A DNA stretch of 64,000 bases, from NCBI RefSeq assembly GCF_003945765.1, contig NZ_CP027712.1, positions 6,696,001 through 6,760,000 on the forward strand, given 5' to 3'. Both the position numbers and the translations under genes were made by a program. Shown here piece after piece: positions 28,516-38,435 of this stretch; position 1 is the first letter of the stretch; the number at the start of each line of letters is the position of its first letter. The stretch is from Pseudomonas chlororaphis subsp. chlororaphis. GTDB lineage: Bacteria > Pseudomonadota > Gammaproteobacteria > Pseudomonadales > Pseudomonadaceae. The notes below the pieces were generated by a model. That model worked only from the letters and a program-made list of their open reading frames with translations. It did no database searches and was not told the origin of the DNA.

Positions 28516-29412
28516 ATGAATGCGCTGACTCTGCCGGATATCGCCGCGCAGGCCGCACGCCAGGCCCTGCCCCTTGAGTGGGTGGGCATGTGTGGCATTG
28601 CCTTACCTGTGTTGTTTGATGGCCAGCGGATTGGCGCAACAGCGGATGCCGGTGTCAGCCTCGACGACGGCGAAGCCCGTGGCATTCATATGTCGCGCCT
28701 GTATCTGGCGCTGGAAATGCTCGAACAGGAAAATCTCACCCCGGCCCTGATGCGCCAGGTACTGCAACGTTTTCTCGACAGCCACGACGGGCTGTCCAGC
28801 AGTGCCTACCTGCGAATTCATGCCGATCTGCTACTGAAACGCCCCGCCTTGATCAGCCCGTTGGCCGGCTGGAAAACCTATCCAGTGAGCATCGAAGCGC
28901 ACCTGAAAAACGCAATGTTCCACGTGGAACTAAAAATCGAGGTGCCTTATTCCTCGACGTGCCCTTGTTCCGCCGCGCTTTCCAGGCAGCTGATTCAGCA
29001 ACAATTCATCGATGATTTCGCCAACCGGGCGCTGCACCATGAAGACATCCTGACCTGGCTCGGCTCCTCGAAAGGCATAGTCGCCACGCCCCACAGCCAG
29101 CGCAGCACCGCGCAATTGCAGCTGCGCCTGGATGACTTTCTCGACGAGTTGCCGTTGATGGCGGCGATCAATGACGCCGAAGCCGCCCTCGGCACCGCCG
29201 TGCAAACCGCGGTGAAACGCGCCGATGAACAAGCCTTCGCCCTGGCCAACGGGCAAAACCTGATGTTCTGCGAAGACGCCGCGCGCCGCCTGAACCTCGC
29301 CTTGCAACGTTCGCCAGGCATCCGCGCCTTCCAGGTGCGCGTGGTGCACGCCGAAAGCCTGCATGCCCATGACGCCGTGGCCGAGAGCCGCTGGAACTGG
29401 GAGCTCGCATGA
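28516..29412 (+). CDS. folE2: GTP cyclohydrolase FolE2 (type IB)
   Basis: 298 residues of the FolE2/COG1469 family: VEWVGMCGIALPVLFDG near the start, FHVELKIEVPYSSTCPCSAALSRQ with the conserved Cys at about residue 149, a His-containing FANRALHHEDIL stretch and the Glu of VVHAESLHAHDA. It makes dihydroneopterin triphosphate for folate and works without zinc, replacing FolE under zinc limitation. ATG 28516 (MNALTLPDI) is chosen because conservation starts there; ATG 28504 and TTG 28492 are in frame. It is first in a rightward run reaching thrS, and a Zur box lies just upstream. A parS palindrome lies inside the coding region. Confidence 0.95.
   Translation: MNALTLPDIAAQAARQALPLEWVGMCGIALPVLFDGQRIGATADAGVSLDDGEARGIHMSRLYLALEMLEQENLTPALMRQVLQRFLDSHDGLSSSAYLRIHADLLLKRPALISPLAGWKTYPVSIEAHLKNAMFHVELKIEVPYSSTCPCSAALSRQLIQQQFIDDFANRALHHEDILTWLGSSKGIVATPHSQRSTAQLQLRLDDFLDELPLMAAINDAEAALGTAVQTAVKRADEQAFALANGQNLMFCEDAARRLNLALQRSPGIRAFQVRVVHAESLHAHDAVAESRWNWELA
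28916..28931. other. parS site (ParB-binding palindrome)
   Basis: TGTTCCACGTGGAACT contains the perfect 14-base palindrome GTTCCACGTGGAAC of the bacterial parS consensus and departs from the 16-base form at the last position only. It is embedded in folE2, where it encodes FHVEL. Chromosomal parS sites cluster around the origin in Pseudomonas. Confidence 0.85.
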
Positions 29413-30077
29413 TCAGCCTGCAATCGCTACGTTGGGGCGCGCCCGGCCAACCGCTGACGCCGGCACTCGACCTTGAGCTGGAGCCCGGCAGCCTGACCGC
29501 CATCATCGGCGCCAACGGCTCGGGCAAAAGCAGCCTGCTGAAAGTCATTGCCGGCCTGCAAAAGCCCTTGGCCGGGAAGATCAAGTTGCAGGTCCCTCGC
29601 CGTGGCGGCCTGTCCTTTCTGCCGCAGCAGCAGTACCTCGACCGGCAGTTCCCCATCACCCTGCAGGAATTGGTGGCCGCCGGTTTCTGGGGCGATCGGC
29701 AAAGCGCGCAACAGCGTGCCGGACGTTTGCAGCAGGTGCTCGCAGACTGGTGCCTGAGTGGCCTGGAACAACGCCCGTTGATGGCCTTGTCCGGCGGCGA
29801 ATTGCAGCGTGCCCTGCTCGCCCGCCTGAGCCTCGCCGATGCCCCGCTGTTGCTGCTGGACGAACCCCACGCCGCCCTGGACGAACTGGGCCAGGCCCTG
29901 CTGTGGAAACACATCCACACCTGGCAGCAGCAAGGTCGCACGCAAATCGTGGTCTGCCATGACCTCGCCGCCGTGCGCCAGCACATCCCCCAGACCCTGC
30001 TGATCAAGGCCAGCGGTTGCCGGTTCGGCAGCAGCGAGGAACTGATCGTCCAGCCCATTCAGATGCAGGTGGCCTGA
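29409..30077 (+). CDS. Metal ABC transporter ATP-binding protein (ZnuC-like)
   Basis: 222 residues. Walker A GANGSGKSS is at about residues 35-43, the Q-loop at FLPQQQYLD, the signature LSGGELQRALLARLS near 129-142 and Walker B LLLLDEPHAALD just after, followed by the switch His in VVCHDLAAV. It would power uptake of zinc (or another divalent metal) with the permease and binding protein encoded next. The ATG overlaps the end of folE2 and the stop overlaps the permease start, so translation is coupled. The binding protein's ligand set favours zinc. Confidence 0.9.
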   Translation: MISLQSLRWGAPGQPLTPALDLELEPGSLTAIIGANGSGKSSLLKVIAGLQKPLAGKIKLQVPRRGGLSFLPQQQYLDRQFPITLQELVAAGFWGDRQSAQQRAGRLQQVLADWCLSGLEQRPLMALSGGELQRALLARLSLADAPLLLLDEPHAALDELGQALLWKHIHTWQQQGRTQIVVCHDLAAVRQHIPQTLLIKASGCRFGSSEELIVQPIQMQVA

Positions 30078-30943
30078 TGCTCGCCGCCGCCCAGCTCTGG
30101 CAGCCCTTCCACGAGTTCGTGTTCATGCGCCGGGCATTGCTCGGCGGCCTGGCGCTGGCATGCAGCACCGCACCGTTGGGGGTGTTCCTGATCCTGCGGC
30201 GCATGAGCCTGATCGGCGACGCCGTGGCCCACGGCATCCTCCCCGGCGCGGCGCTGGGCTTCTGGTTCGCCGGGCTGAGCCTACCGGCACTGACGCTTGG
30301 CGGCCTCGGCGCCGGACTCGGCATGGCCGGCCTGGCCGCCTGGATTACCCGGCGCACCGGCTTGCGCGAGGACGCCAGCCTGGCCGCGATCTACCCGATT
30401 TCCCTGGCCAGCGGCGTGCTGATTCTCGGCCTCGCCGGCAAACGCCTGGACCTGCTGCACCTGCTGTTCGGCTCGGCCCTGGCGGTGGACGGGCCGACCC
30501 TGGAGGGCATGCTCTGGGTCTCCGGGTTCAGCCTGCTGGCCATGGCGCTGATCTACAAGGCACTGCTGCTGGATACCCTCGACCCACTGTTCCTCAACAG
30601 CGTCAGCCGCCTCGGCCCCCTCGCCCACGGCCTGTTCCTGACCCTGGTGGTGCTGAACCTGGTGATCGGTTTCCAGGCCATCGGTGCCTTGATGGTGGTC
30701 GGCCTGATGATGCTGCCGGCCGCCGCCTCGCGCTTCTGGAGTCGGCGCCTGCCGGTGCTGATCGGCATTGCCGCGCTGCTCGGTTGCCTCTCGGTATGGC
30801 TCGGCCTGTTGCTGTCGTTCCACTACTCGCTGCCCAGCGGCCCGGCCATCGTCCTGGTGGCGGGCGGCCTGTACCTGCTGTCCGTGGTGTTCGGTCCGGT
30901 GCACGGTCTGCTGCGCCGCCCGCCTTTGCTCACATCCCCATGA
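30077..30943 (+). CDS. Metal ABC transporter permease (ZnuB-like, ABC-3 family)
   Basis: 288 residues with about eight membrane spans and the ABC-3 features: FMRRALLGGLALACSTAPLGVFLILRRMSLIGDAVAHGILPG, then LAAIYPISLASGVLILGL, the coupling segment and a C-terminal GFQAIGALMVVGLMMLPAAASRFW. The start is the ATG at 30077 overlapping the ATPase stop; the frame is open earlier but only as a shadow of the ATPase. It forms the inner-membrane channel of the zinc-starvation importer. Confidence 0.9.
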   Translation: MLAAAQLWQPFHEFVFMRRALLGGLALACSTAPLGVFLILRRMSLIGDAVAHGILPGAALGFWFAGLSLPALTLGGLGAGLGMAGLAAWITRRTGLREDASLAAIYPISLASGVLILGLAGKRLDLLHLLFGSALAVDGPTLEGMLWVSGFSLLAMALIYKALLLDTLDPLFLNSVSRLGPLAHGLFLTLVVLNLVIGFQAIGALMVVGLMMLPAAASRFWSRRLPVLIGIAALLGCLSVWLGLLLSFHYSLPSGPAIVLVAGGLYLLSVVFGPVHGLLRRPPLLTSP

Positions 30944-30954
30944 GGTGTTCCCCG

Positions 30955-31839
30955 ATGCGCGCCCTACTCGTGCTCTTCAGTCTGTTGCTGCCGTTGTCGT
31001 TGTCGCCCGCCCAGGCCGCGGACAAACTCGCTGTGGTCACCAGCTTCAGCATCCTCGCCGACATCACCCGCCAGGTCGGCGGCGAGCACATCCAGATCAC
31101 CGACATGGTCGGCCCGGACGCCGACGCCCACACCTACGAACCGACGCCGGACGATGCCAAGGCCCTGCTCAAGGCCCGGCTGATCATCAAGAACGGCCTG
31201 GGTTTCGAGCCCTGGCTGGATCGCCTGGTGGCCAGTACCGGCACCCGGGCCACGGTGATCACCGCCAGTCGCGGAGTGATCCCGCGCTCGCTGGATGAGG
31301 ACGGCGAGACCATTCCCGACCCGCATGCCTGGCACAACCTGGCGAACGCCGAACTCTATGTGGGCAACATCACCAAGGCGCTGGTGGCCGCCGACCCGGC
31401 GAACAAGGCTGATTACGAACGCAACAGCCAGGCCTACCTGAAACGGATCTACGCGCTGCTGGCCGAAGCCAAGGCCAAGTTCGGCGCGTTGCCGCCGGGC
31501 AATCGCAAGATCGTCACCTCCCACGACGCCTTCGGTTACCTGGGGCAGGCCTATGGCATCGACTTCATGGCCCCGCAGGGCCTGTCCACCGAACGCGAAC
31601 CCTCGGCCGCCGAAGTCGCGGCGCTGATCACCCAGATCCGCAACGCCAAGGTCAAGGCGGTGTTCATGGAGAACATCAAGGACGCGCGCCTGCTCAAGCA
31701 GATCGCCGACGAAAGCGGCGCCCATATCGGCGGCACCCTGTACTCCGACGCCCTCGCTGCGCAGGGCCCGGCTAGCACCTTCACCGGGTTGTTCGAATAC
31801 AACCTGAACACCCTGTACGACGCCCTGAGCCAACCATGA
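30955..31839 (+). CDS. Zinc-type ABC substrate-binding protein (ZnuA-like)
   Basis: 294 residues with a signal peptide (RALLVLFSLLLPLSLSPAQA) and the cluster A-I metal-binding fold. Putative ligands are His in DADAHTYEPTP, His in DPHAWHNLANAE, His in TSHDAFGYLGQAYG and Asp in TLYSDALA. Three His plus Asp is the zinc pattern, while manganese-type proteins have Glu in the third place. The His-rich loop of classical ZnuA is missing, so it resembles the loopless type. The ATG at 30955 follows an AGGTG ribosome site; an in-frame ATG at 30940 is possible. The hisI-like gene overlaps its end. Confidence 0.9.
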   Translation: MRALLVLFSLLLPLSLSPAQAADKLAVVTSFSILADITRQVGGEHIQITDMVGPDADAHTYEPTPDDAKALLKARLIIKNGLGFEPWLDRLVASTGTRATVITASRGVIPRSLDEDGETIPDPHAWHNLANAELYVGNITKALVAADPANKADYERNSQAYLKRIYALLAEAKAKFGALPPGNRKIVTSHDAFGYLGQAYGIDFMAPQGLSTEREPSAAEVAALITQIRNAKVKAVFMENIKDARLLKQIADESGAHIGGTLYSDALAAQGPASTFTGLFEYNLNTLYDALSQP

Positions 31840-32273
31840 ACAAGCGCCCACCGCTGTCGATGCTCGACCTGGAAAGCGCGCCCCTGGGCAGCCGTTGGCC
31901 GCTCACCAGCGTTCTCGATGCCCTGCCATGGAACGCCGACGGCCTGATCGCCGCCATCGCCCAACAGCACGACAGCGGCGAGGTGCTGATGCTCGCCTGG
32001 ATGAACCGCAAGGCGCTGGCCGAGACCCTGGCCAGCGGGCAGGTCTGCTACTGGTCGCGCTCGCGCCGGCAACTGTGGCGCAAGGGCGAAAGCTCGGGGC
32101 ATCGCCAGCGTCTGCTCGAAGCGCGCCTGGACTGCGACGGCGACGCCGTCCTGCTGCTGGTGGACCAGCAAGGCCCGGCCTGCCACACCGGGCGCCCCAA
32201 CTGTTTCTACAACGCCATTCGCGACGGTGCGGTGCAGGTCATCAGCGCGCCGCTACAGGAAACCCCAGCATGA
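31836..32273 (+). CDS. hisI: Phosphoribosyl-AMP cyclohydrolase paralogue (HisI2)
   Basis: 145 residues. The HisI core is complete: QQHDSGEVLMLAWMN, CYWSRSRRQLWRKGESSGHRQ, LDCDGDAVLLLVDQQGPACHTG and NCFYNAIRDG. The three Cys that bind zinc in known HisI (in DCD, ACHTG and NCF) are retained, so it does not look zinc-free by sequence, although Zur-linked hisI paralogues are considered backup enzymes. It opens the purine ring of phosphoribosyl-AMP in histidine synthesis. It lies between the zinc importer and the gamma-carbonic-anhydrase-like gene with four-base overlaps on both sides. The housekeeping hisI is expected elsewhere next to hisE. Confidence 0.92.
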   Translation: MNKRPPLSMLDLESAPLGSRWPLTSVLDALPWNADGLIAAIAQQHDSGEVLMLAWMNRKALAETLASGQVCYWSRSRRQLWRKGESSGHRQRLLEARLDCDGDAVLLLVDQQGPACHTGRPNCFYNAIRDGAVQVISAPLQETPA

Positions 32274-32830
32274 TTCGCAAGAACCCCTCCGGTGATCTGC
32301 CGGTCATCGCCGAGTCGGCCTATGTCGACAAGACCGCCATCATCTGCGGCAAGGTGGTGATCGGCGAGAACGTATTCGTCGGCCCCTACGCGGTGATCCG
32401 TGCCGACGAAGTCAACGAGCAAGGCGCCATGGACCCGATCGTCATCGGCGCCAATTCGAACATCCAGGACGGCGTGGTGATCCACTCCAAATCCGGCGCG
32501 GCGGTGACCATCGGCGAGTTCACCTCCATCGCCCACCGCTCGATCGTCCATGGCCCGTGCACGGTCGGCGACCGGGTCTTCATCGGCTTCAACAGCGTGC
32601 TGTTCAACTGCGCGGTCGGCAACGGCAGCGTGGTGCGACACAACTCGGTGGTCGATGGCCGCGACCTGCCGCAAGGCTTCTACGTGCCCTCCACCACCCG
32701 TATCGGGCCCAACACCGACCTCTCGCAGTTCCCGCCGGTCAGCGTCAGCGCCTCGGAGTTTTCCGAAGACGTGGCGCGCACCAACGTCGATCTGGTGCGC
32801 GGTTACAAAGCCCTGCAGAACGAGTTCTGA
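32270..32830 (+). CDS. Gamma-carbonic-anhydrase-like hexapeptide protein
   Basis: 186 residues forming a left-handed beta-helix of hexapeptide turns: GKVVIGENVFVGPYAVIRADE, IVIGANSNIQDGVVIHS, VTIGEFTSIAHRSIVHGPCTVGDRVFIGF. The three metal-binding His of Cam-type gamma-carbonic anhydrases are present (VVIHS; AHRSIVH with the right five-residue spacing), as are the Gln of NIQDG and the Arg/Asp pair of IRADE. It may hydrate CO2; the metal could be iron, zinc or cobalt, and iron would fit zinc shortage. The ATG at 32270 overlaps the hisI stop. A stand-in for zinc-dependent beta-carbonic anhydrase is a reasonable inference. Confidence 0.88.
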   Translation: MIRKNPSGDLPVIAESAYVDKTAIICGKVVIGENVFVGPYAVIRADEVNEQGAMDPIVIGANSNIQDGVVIHSKSGAAVTIGEFTSIAHRSIVHGPCTVGDRVFIGFNSVLFNCAVGNGSVVRHNSVVDGRDLPQGFYVPSTTRIGPNTDLSQFPPVSVSASEFSEDVARTNVDLVRGYKALQNEF

Positions 32831-32832
32831 AC

Positions 32833-34170
32833 ATGAACAGCGTGCTGATTCGCAACGCCCGGCTGGTCAATGAAGGACGCGAGTTCGACGCCGACCTGCT
32901 GGTGGACCACGGGCGCGTCGTCAAGATCGCCAGCAGCATCGAAGGCGAGAACGCCCGCACCGAGATCGACGCCCAGGGCCAGTGGCTGCTGCCGGGAATG
33001 ATCGACGACCAGGTGCATTTCCGCGATCCCGGCGCGCCGGAAAAAGGCAGCTTCTACAGCGAGTCGCGGGCGGCCGTGGCGGGTGGCATCACCAGTTTCA
33101 TGGACATGCCCAACACCCAACCCGCGACCCTGACCCTGGCCGCGCTGGAGGACAAGAAGCGCCGAGCGGCGATCCACTCGGTGGCCAACTATGGCTTTCA
33201 CTTCGGCGTCAGCCGCGACAACCTCGACACCGTCGCCGCCCTCGATCCGTGCCTGGTGGCCGGGGTCAAAGTGTTCATGGGCGCCTCCACCGGCAACATG
33301 CTGGTGGACGATCCGCAGGTCCTCGAGCGATTGTTCGCCGAGGTGCCGACCATTCTCCTGGCGCACTGCGAACACACGCCCAGCATCCAGGCCAACGAGC
33401 GGCGCATGCAGGAGCGTTTCGGCGAAGCGATTCCCGCCGTGGCCCACCCGCTGATCCGCGATGCCGAAGCCTGCTATCGCTCCTCGTCGCTGGCCGTGGA
33501 TCTGGCCAGGCGTCACGGCACGCGCCTGCATGTCTTGCACCTGACCACAGCCCGCGAACTGGAACTGTTCGAAGACCAGCCCCTGGCGCAAAAGCGCATC
33601 ACCGCCGAAGTCTGCCTGCACCACCTGCTGTTCGACGACCGTGATTACGCGCGCCTCAGGCACCTGATCAAATGCAACCCGGCGATCAAGACCCGCGCCG
33701 ACCGCGACGCCCTGCGCCAGGCCTTGCTCGGCAACCGCCTGGATGTAATCGGCAGCGATCACGCGCCGCACACCTGGGCACAGAAACAGCTGCCCTACCG
33801 CCAGGCGCCTTCCGGGCTGCCGCTGGTGCAACACGCCCTGCCCGCCCTGCTGGAACTGGTGGCCGATGGCGTGCTGCCCATCACCACCCTGGTGGAGAAA
33901 ACCAGCCACCGGGTCGCCGACCTGTTCACCATTCCCGATCGCGGCTACCTGCGCGAAGGCTACTGGGCCGACCTGGTATTGATCAGGCCCGAGCCCGAGG
34001 GCCTCGCCGTGGCCCAGCAACCGATCCTCGCCCAGTGCGGCTGGACGCCCTTCGCCGAACAGCGTTTCCGCCATAGCGTCGACACCACCCTGGTATCGGG
34101 GCAACTGGCCTGGCACGCCGGGCGCCTCTACGACAACTGCCAGGGTTTGCCGCTGCGTTTTACCCGCTGA
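32833..34170 (+). CDS. pyrQ: Dihydroorotase paralogue with altered first metal motif (PyrQ-type)
   Basis: 445 residues of the type I dihydroorotase/amidohydrolase family. Visible are [13 protein letters not shown], the carboxylated-Lys strand GVKVFMGAS, His in LLAHCEHTP, His in LHVLHLTTA and the catalytic Asp in IGSDHAPH. In standard enzymes the first motif is HVHxR; here it is QVHFR, so one of the two alpha-metal His is Gln. I recall the same variant in Bacteroidetes-type dihydroorotases, so it is a subfamily trait rather than damage. It closes carbamoyl aspartate to dihydroorotate in pyrimidine synthesis and probably backs up zinc-dependent PyrC. It follows the preceding gene after two bases. 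Confidence 0.88.
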   Translation: MNSVLIRNARLVNEGREFDADLLVDHGRVVKIASSIEGENARTEIDAQGQWLLPGMIDDQVHFRDPGAPEKGSFYSESRAAVAGGITSFMDMPNTQPATLTLAALEDKKRRAAIHSVANYGFHFGVSRDNLDTVAALDPCLVAGVKVFMGASTGNMLVDDPQVLERLFAEVPTILLAHCEHTPSIQANERRMQERFGEAIPAVAHPLIRDAEACYRSSSLAVDLARRHGTRLHVLHLTTARELELFEDQPLAQKRITAEVCLHHLLFDDRDYARLRHLIKCNPAIKTRADRDALRQALLGNRLDVIGSDHAPHTWAQKQLPYRQAPSGLPLVQHALPALLELVADGVLPITTLVEKTSHRVADLFTIPDRGYLREGYWADLVLIRPEPEGLAVAQQPILAQCGWTPFAEQRFRHSVDTTLVSGQLAWHAGRLYDNCQGLPLRFTR

Positions 34171-34213
34171 TCCCTTCCCTGAACCCCTCCCCAGGAACAC
34201 CAAGGAACACCCG

Positions 34214-36112
34214 ATGATTCACATCACCCTGCCCGACGGCTCACAACGTGAGTACGACCAGCCGCTTTCCGTGTACGAGGTGGCCGCGAGCATCGGCCTC
34301 GGCCTGGCCAGGGCGGCGGTCGCCGGCCGGGTGAACGATCGACTGGTGGATTGCTCCTTTATGCTGGAGGGCGATGCCCGGATCAGCATCGTCACCGCCC
34401 GCGAGCCCGAGGGCCTGGAGATCCTGCGTCACTCCTGCGCGCACCTTTTGGCCATGGCGGTGAAGGAGTTGTACCCCTTGGCCCAGGTCACCATCGGCCC
34501 GGTGATCGAGGACGGCTTCTTTTACGACTTCGCCTACGAACGGCCCTTTACCCCCGACGACCTGCAGCGCATCGAAGCGCGCATGACCCGCCTGGCCGCG
34601 ACCAACCATGCGGTACGCCGGCGCGAGCTGAGCCGTGACGACGCCCTGGAATACTTCGCCAGCCTGGGCGAGCACTACAAGGCCGAGCTGATCCGCGACA
34701 TCCCGCAGGACCAGGTGCTGTCGCTGTACCGCCAGGGCGATTTCGAAGACCTGTGCCGTGGCCCCCACGTGCCGTTCACCGGCATCCTCCAGGCGTTCAA
34801 GCTGACCAAGGTCGCCGGCGCCTACTGGCGCGGCGATGCCAGGAACGCGCCGCTGCAACGGATCTACGGCACCTGCTGGGCCACGCCGAAAGACCTCAAG
34901 GACTACCTCACTCGCCTGGAAGAAGCCGGCAAGCGCGACCACCGCAAGCTCGGACAGCAACTGGACCTGTTCCACTTCGACGACTGCGCGCCGGGCTCGG
35001 TGTTCTGGCATGCCAAGGGCTGGACCCTGTTCCAGCAACTGATCGGCTACATGCGCCGGCGCCAGGACCAGGCCGGCTACCAGGAAGTGAACACCCCGGA
35101 CGTGATGGACCGCGGCCTCTGGGAAACCTCCGGGCACTGGCAGAACTACCGCGACCACATGTTCAGCACCACCACCGAAGACCAGCGGGTGTTCGCCCTC
35201 AAGCCGATGAACTGCCCTGGCGCGGTGTCGATCTTCAGCCGTGGCCTGAAAAGCTACCGCGACCTGCCGCTGCGCATCGCCGAGTTCGGCAAGGTGCATC
35301 GCTACGAGCCCTCCGGCGCGTTGCACGGGTTGCTGCGGGTGCGCCACTTCACCCAGGACGACGCGCACATCTTCTGCACCCCGGCGCAGATGCAGGCGGA
35401 ATGCGCGAGCACCATCGCCCTGGTGTTCGACATCTATCGCGACTTCGGCTTCCACGACGTCGCGGTCAAGCTCTCCACCCGGCCGGCCCATCGCATCGGC
35501 AGCGACGCGCTGTGGGACCAGCTGGAAGGTGCCTTGTCCGGCGCCCTGGAGACGATGGCGATCGACTACCGGATCAACCCCGGCGAAGGCGCGTTCTACG
35601 GCCCGAAACTGGAGTTCGTGCTGCGCGACGCCATCGGCCGCGACTGGCAATGCGGCACCCTGCAGGTCGATCTCAACCTGCCGGAACGCTTCGAGATCAG
35701 CTACATCGACGAGCACGGCGAACGCCAGCGCCCGGTGATGCTGCATCGCGCGCTGTTCGGTTCCCTGGAGCGTTTTATCGGCATCCTCATCGAGCATTAC
35801 AGCGGCGCCCTGCCCTGCTGGCCGGCGCCGCGGCAGGCGGTGGTGATCAACATCAGCGAAGGTCAGGCGGACTATGCCCGGTCGGTGGCCGACAGCTTGT
35901 CGCGCCAGGGTCTGCGAGCCAGCGCCGACCTGCGCAACGAGAAGATCAGCTACAAGATCCGCGAGCACAGCCTGCAAAAGGTGCCGTACCTGCTGGTGGT
36001 AGGCGACAAGGAAAAGGACGGGGGATTTGTCAGCTTGCGCAGCCGCCATGGCGAGGACCTGGGGCGGTGGGCGGTGAGCGAGGTGGCCGAACGGATGCGC
36101 TCGGGATTGTAG
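34214..36112 (+). CDS. thrS: Second threonyl-tRNA synthetase (zinc-starvation copy)
   Basis: 632 residues, full length. Domains in order: TGS (1-60), the editing domain with [12 protein letters not shown] (HxxxH) and [10 protein letters not shown] (CxxxH), the class II catalytic core with motif 2 ([16 protein letters not shown]) and motif 3 ([15 protein letters not shown]), and the anticodon-binding domain (from about 530). The zinc ligands of ThrRS are all present (Cys in MNCPGA, His in RHFTQDD, His in MLHRAL). It charges tRNA-Thr, and the paralogue could compete better for zinc or have higher affinity. It is last in the run from folE2; 43 bases separate it from the dihydroorotase gene. A housekeeping thrS next to infC is expected elsewhere. 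Confidence 0.93.
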   Translation: MIHITLPDGSQREYDQPLSVYEVAASIGLGLARAAVAGRVNDRLVDCSFMLEGDARISIVTAREPEGLEILRHSCAHLLAMAVKELYPLAQVTIGPVIEDGFFYDFAYERPFTPDDLQRIEARMTRLAATNHAVRRRELSRDDALEYFASLGEHYKAELIRDIPQDQVLSLYRQGDFEDLCRGPHVPFTGILQAFKLTKVAGAYWRGDARNAPLQRIYGTCWATPKDLKDYLTRLEEAGKRDHRKLGQQLDLFHFDDCAPGSVFWHAKGWTLFQQLIGYMRRRQDQAGYQEVNTPDVMDRGLWETSGHWQNYRDHMFSTTTEDQRVFALKPMNCPGAVSIFSRGLKSYRDLPLRIAEFGKVHRYEPSGALHGLLRVRHFTQDDAHIFCTPAQMQAECASTIALVFDIYRDFGFHDVAVKLSTRPAHRIGSDALWDQLEGALSGALETMAIDYRINPGEGAFYGPKLEFVLRDAIGRDWQCGTLQVDLNLPERFEISYIDEHGERQRPVMLHRALFGSLERFIGILIEHYSGALPCWPAPRQAVVINISEGQADYARSVADSLSRQGLRASADLRNEKISYKIREHSLQKVPYLLVVGDKEKDGGFVSLRSRHGEDLGRWAVSEVAERMRSGL

Positions 36113-36212
36113 CGGCAGCGCCTGGGCGGATGCTATCGCGGCCAAGTCGGATCGTCGTCCGCTCGCTCCTACCTCGCCTGTGTAGCGTCATGAACGCCCG
36201 CAGCGCGTCTTC

Positions 36213-36238
36213 TGTAGGAGCGAGGCTTGCCCGCGATG
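36213..36238. repeat. Single REP element
   Basis: GTAGGAGCGAGGCTTGCCCGCGAT, the same class as at 9867 and 22939, occurs between the convergent thrS and DUF3617 genes, just before the latter's stop codon. A poorly matching inverse copy may lie at about 36150-36180. Confidence 0.75.
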
Positions 36239-36241
36239 CTT

Positions 36242-36763
36242 TTAGGCCCTTGGCTTAACGGTCCCGCAATCCTGCCCCAGCCATACCGCACGGGTGTCCA
36301 TGCTGCCCTTTTGCTGGAAGCCGGTGGCATTGAAGGTACCGATAACGTTGGTGGTGAACTCCCGATCGCTGAGGAATTTTGCCACGCCCGAGCCCTGGGC
36401 TTTCGGGCAGCTGAAGCGGAATTTCCACTGGTTGGAGGTGCGGTCGGTGACCTCCTGGCGGCAACCCGATTGCGGGTCCTGCAGCGGGATGGTGTCGGAC
36501 TTCACCTGCTCCGGCGTCAGGCACACGCGGATGCCCTTGCCGCCCATGGTCACACCCTGCTTCTCCAACTGCGCCCGTTGCTCGGGCGTCAGCTGTTGTT
36601 GCAACTGACCGAGAATCAACGACAGGTCCGGCAGGCTCTGGTCATCGACTTTCATGTTGCTGGTGGTCAGTTCCCACAGGCCCGGTTGCAGCATCTGGGC
36701 CTGCGCGGCCAGCGGAAGCGAGACAACGGCGGCCATGGCCAAACCCAGTAGACGAAGCTTCAT
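36242..36763 (-). CDS. DUF3617 periplasmic protein
   Basis: 173 residues with a signal peptide (MKLRLLGLAMAAVVSLPLAAQA) and the DUF3617 pattern: LQPGLWELTTSN at the mature start, RVCLTPEQVKSD in the middle and CRQEVTDRTSNQWKFRFSC followed by a beta-rich end with FTTNVIGTFNATG. Four Cys in the mature part probably form disulfides. The function of the family is unknown. The gene is monocistronic, convergent with thrS and divergent from the cardiolipin synthase gene. Confidence 0.85.
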   Translation of the reverse strand: MKLRLLGLAMAAVVSLPLAAQAQMLQPGLWELTTSNMKVDDQSLPDLSLILGQLQQQLTPEQRAQLEKQGVTMGGKGIRVCLTPEQVKSDTIPLQDPQSGCRQEVTDRTSNQWKFRFSCPKAQGSGVAKFLSDREFTTNVIGTFNATGFQQKGSMDTRAVWLGQDCGTVKPRA

Positions 36764-36985
36764 CGAATGACTCCTAGACAGTAGTGGCCGTTAGACGCCA
36801 AAAATGCAGCGGCGTTGCATGGCGAATTAATTAGCGACAATCATGCTCGAACATGGTCTGTTAGGGTCTGCAACGAAGAGTTGGCGAGCAAGGTCGCGCC
36901 TGTTTGCACGCAGCGCCGAAGGCTCCCGGCACGCCGCTTTTCATACGGACCCCAGCATTGAATCTTCAGGAGCAAGGCTGTCCCC

Positions 36986-38425
36986 ATGGATTATTTTGGC
37001 CCACATATTTTTGGCTATCTGATTGCCACCCTGCACTTTCTCGGCCTGATCGCCGCCATCCACGCCGTGCTGACCGTCAGGACCGCCCAAGGCTCCATCG
37101 CCTGGGCCCTGTCGCTGTTGTTCATGCCGTACCTGACCCTTATCCCTTATCTGGTGTTCGGCCGCAGCACCTTCGATGCCTATATCAAGGCCCGGCGCCA
37201 GGCCAACCTGGAGATGCGCAAGGCGATCAACGAGCTGAACTGGCGCCCCTGGATCGAGGAGGCCCTGAGCGCCCGCGCCTCCGCCGCCTACACCTCGCTG
37301 CGGGCCATGCCCAAGCTGGGCCGCATGCCCTGCCTGGCCAGCAACCATGTACAACTGCTGGTCAACGGCGATGCCACCTTCGCCGCGATTTTCGCGGCCA
37401 TCGAACGCGCCCGCACGGCGGTGCTGATCCAGTTCTTCATCATCCACGACGACAACCTTGGCCGACGCCTGCAAGAGCTGCTGCTGAAAAAGGCTGGCGA
37501 AGGCGTGGCGATCCACCTGCTCTACGACCGCATCGGCAGCCATTCCCTGCCCCACGCCTATGTGCAGCCACTGCGCGACGCCGGCATCCAGGTGCATGCC
37601 TTCGCCACCCGCAGCGGCTGGCTCAACCGCTTCCAGATCAACTTTCGCAATCACCGCAAGATAGTGGTGGTGGATGGCCTGCTGGGGTTTGTCGGCGGGC
37701 ATAACGTGGGCGACGAATACCTGGGGAAAAAACCGCCTCTGGCACCCTGGCGCGATACCCATGTTTCGGTCAGCGGTCCGGTGGTGGCCTGCCTGCAGGA
37801 ATCCTTCGCCGAAGACTGGTTCTGGGCCTCGCGGCAATTGCCGCCGTTGATCCTGCCGGACACCTACCCCGATGACGGCGTGCTGTGCCAGGTGCTGGCC
37901 AGCGGCCCGGCGGACCCTTATGAAACCTGCTCGCTGTTCTTCGTCGAAGCCATCCACGCGGCGACCGAGCGGGTGTGGATCACCAGCCCCTATTTCGTCC
38001 CCGACGAGGCCGTGTTCGCCGCCTTGCGCCTGGCAGCCCTGCGCGGGGTGGATGTGCGGATCCTGCTGCCGTCGCGCGCGGACCACCGGATCGTCTACGC
38101 GGCATCCAGCCTGTACGCCTTCGAAGCCGTACGCGCCGGGGTGCGGGTGTTCCGTTACCAGCCGGGTTTCCTGCACCAGAAAGTGGTGCTGATCGACAGC
38201 GAAATCAGCGCGATCGGCAGCGCCAACCTGGACAACCGCTCGTTCCGCCTGAATTTCGAGGTGATGTTGCTGACCGTGGACGAAGCCTTCGCCAGGGAGG
38301 TGGAACAGATGCTCAACCTCGACTTCGAGCGTTCCCGCGAAATCGCCAAAGAAGAAAGCCGGGAAACCCACCGCCTGCAACAACTTGGCATGCGGGTCGC
38401 CCGGCTTATTTCACCGATCCTCTAA
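36986..38425 (+). CDS. clsA: Cardiolipin synthase (ClsA type)
   Basis: 479 residues. Two N-terminal membrane spans ([43 protein letters not shown]) are followed by two phospholipase-D domains with complete HKD motifs, [10 protein letters not shown] near residue 221 and [11 protein letters not shown] near 395. The [10 protein letters not shown] segment follows the second. It condenses two phosphatidylglycerols into cardiolipin at the inner membrane. The ATG at 36986 starts the first membrane span. It is convergent with cfa, with only ten bases between the stop codons. Confidence 0.93.
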   Translation: MDYFGPHIFGYLIATLHFLGLIAAIHAVLTVRTAQGSIAWALSLLFMPYLTLIPYLVFGRSTFDAYIKARRQANLEMRKAINELNWRPWIEEALSARASAAYTSLRAMPKLGRMPCLASNHVQLLVNGDATFAAIFAAIERARTAVLIQFFIIHDDNLGRRLQELLLKKAGEGVAIHLLYDRIGSHSLPHAYVQPLRDAGIQVHAFATRSGWLNRFQINFRNHRKIVVVDGLLGFVGGHNVGDEYLGKKPPLAPWRDTHVSVSGPVVACLQESFAEDWFWASRQLPPLILPDTYPDDGVLCQVLASGPADPYETCSLFFVEAIHAATERVWITSPYFVPDEAVFAALRLAALRGVDVRILLPSRADHRIVYAASSLYAFEAVRAGVRVFRYQPGFLHQKVVLIDSEISAIGSANLDNRSFRLNFEVMLLTVDEAFAREVEQMLNLDFERSREIAKEESRETHRLQQLGMRVARLISPIL

Positions 38426-38435
38426 CGTCGGCGCT

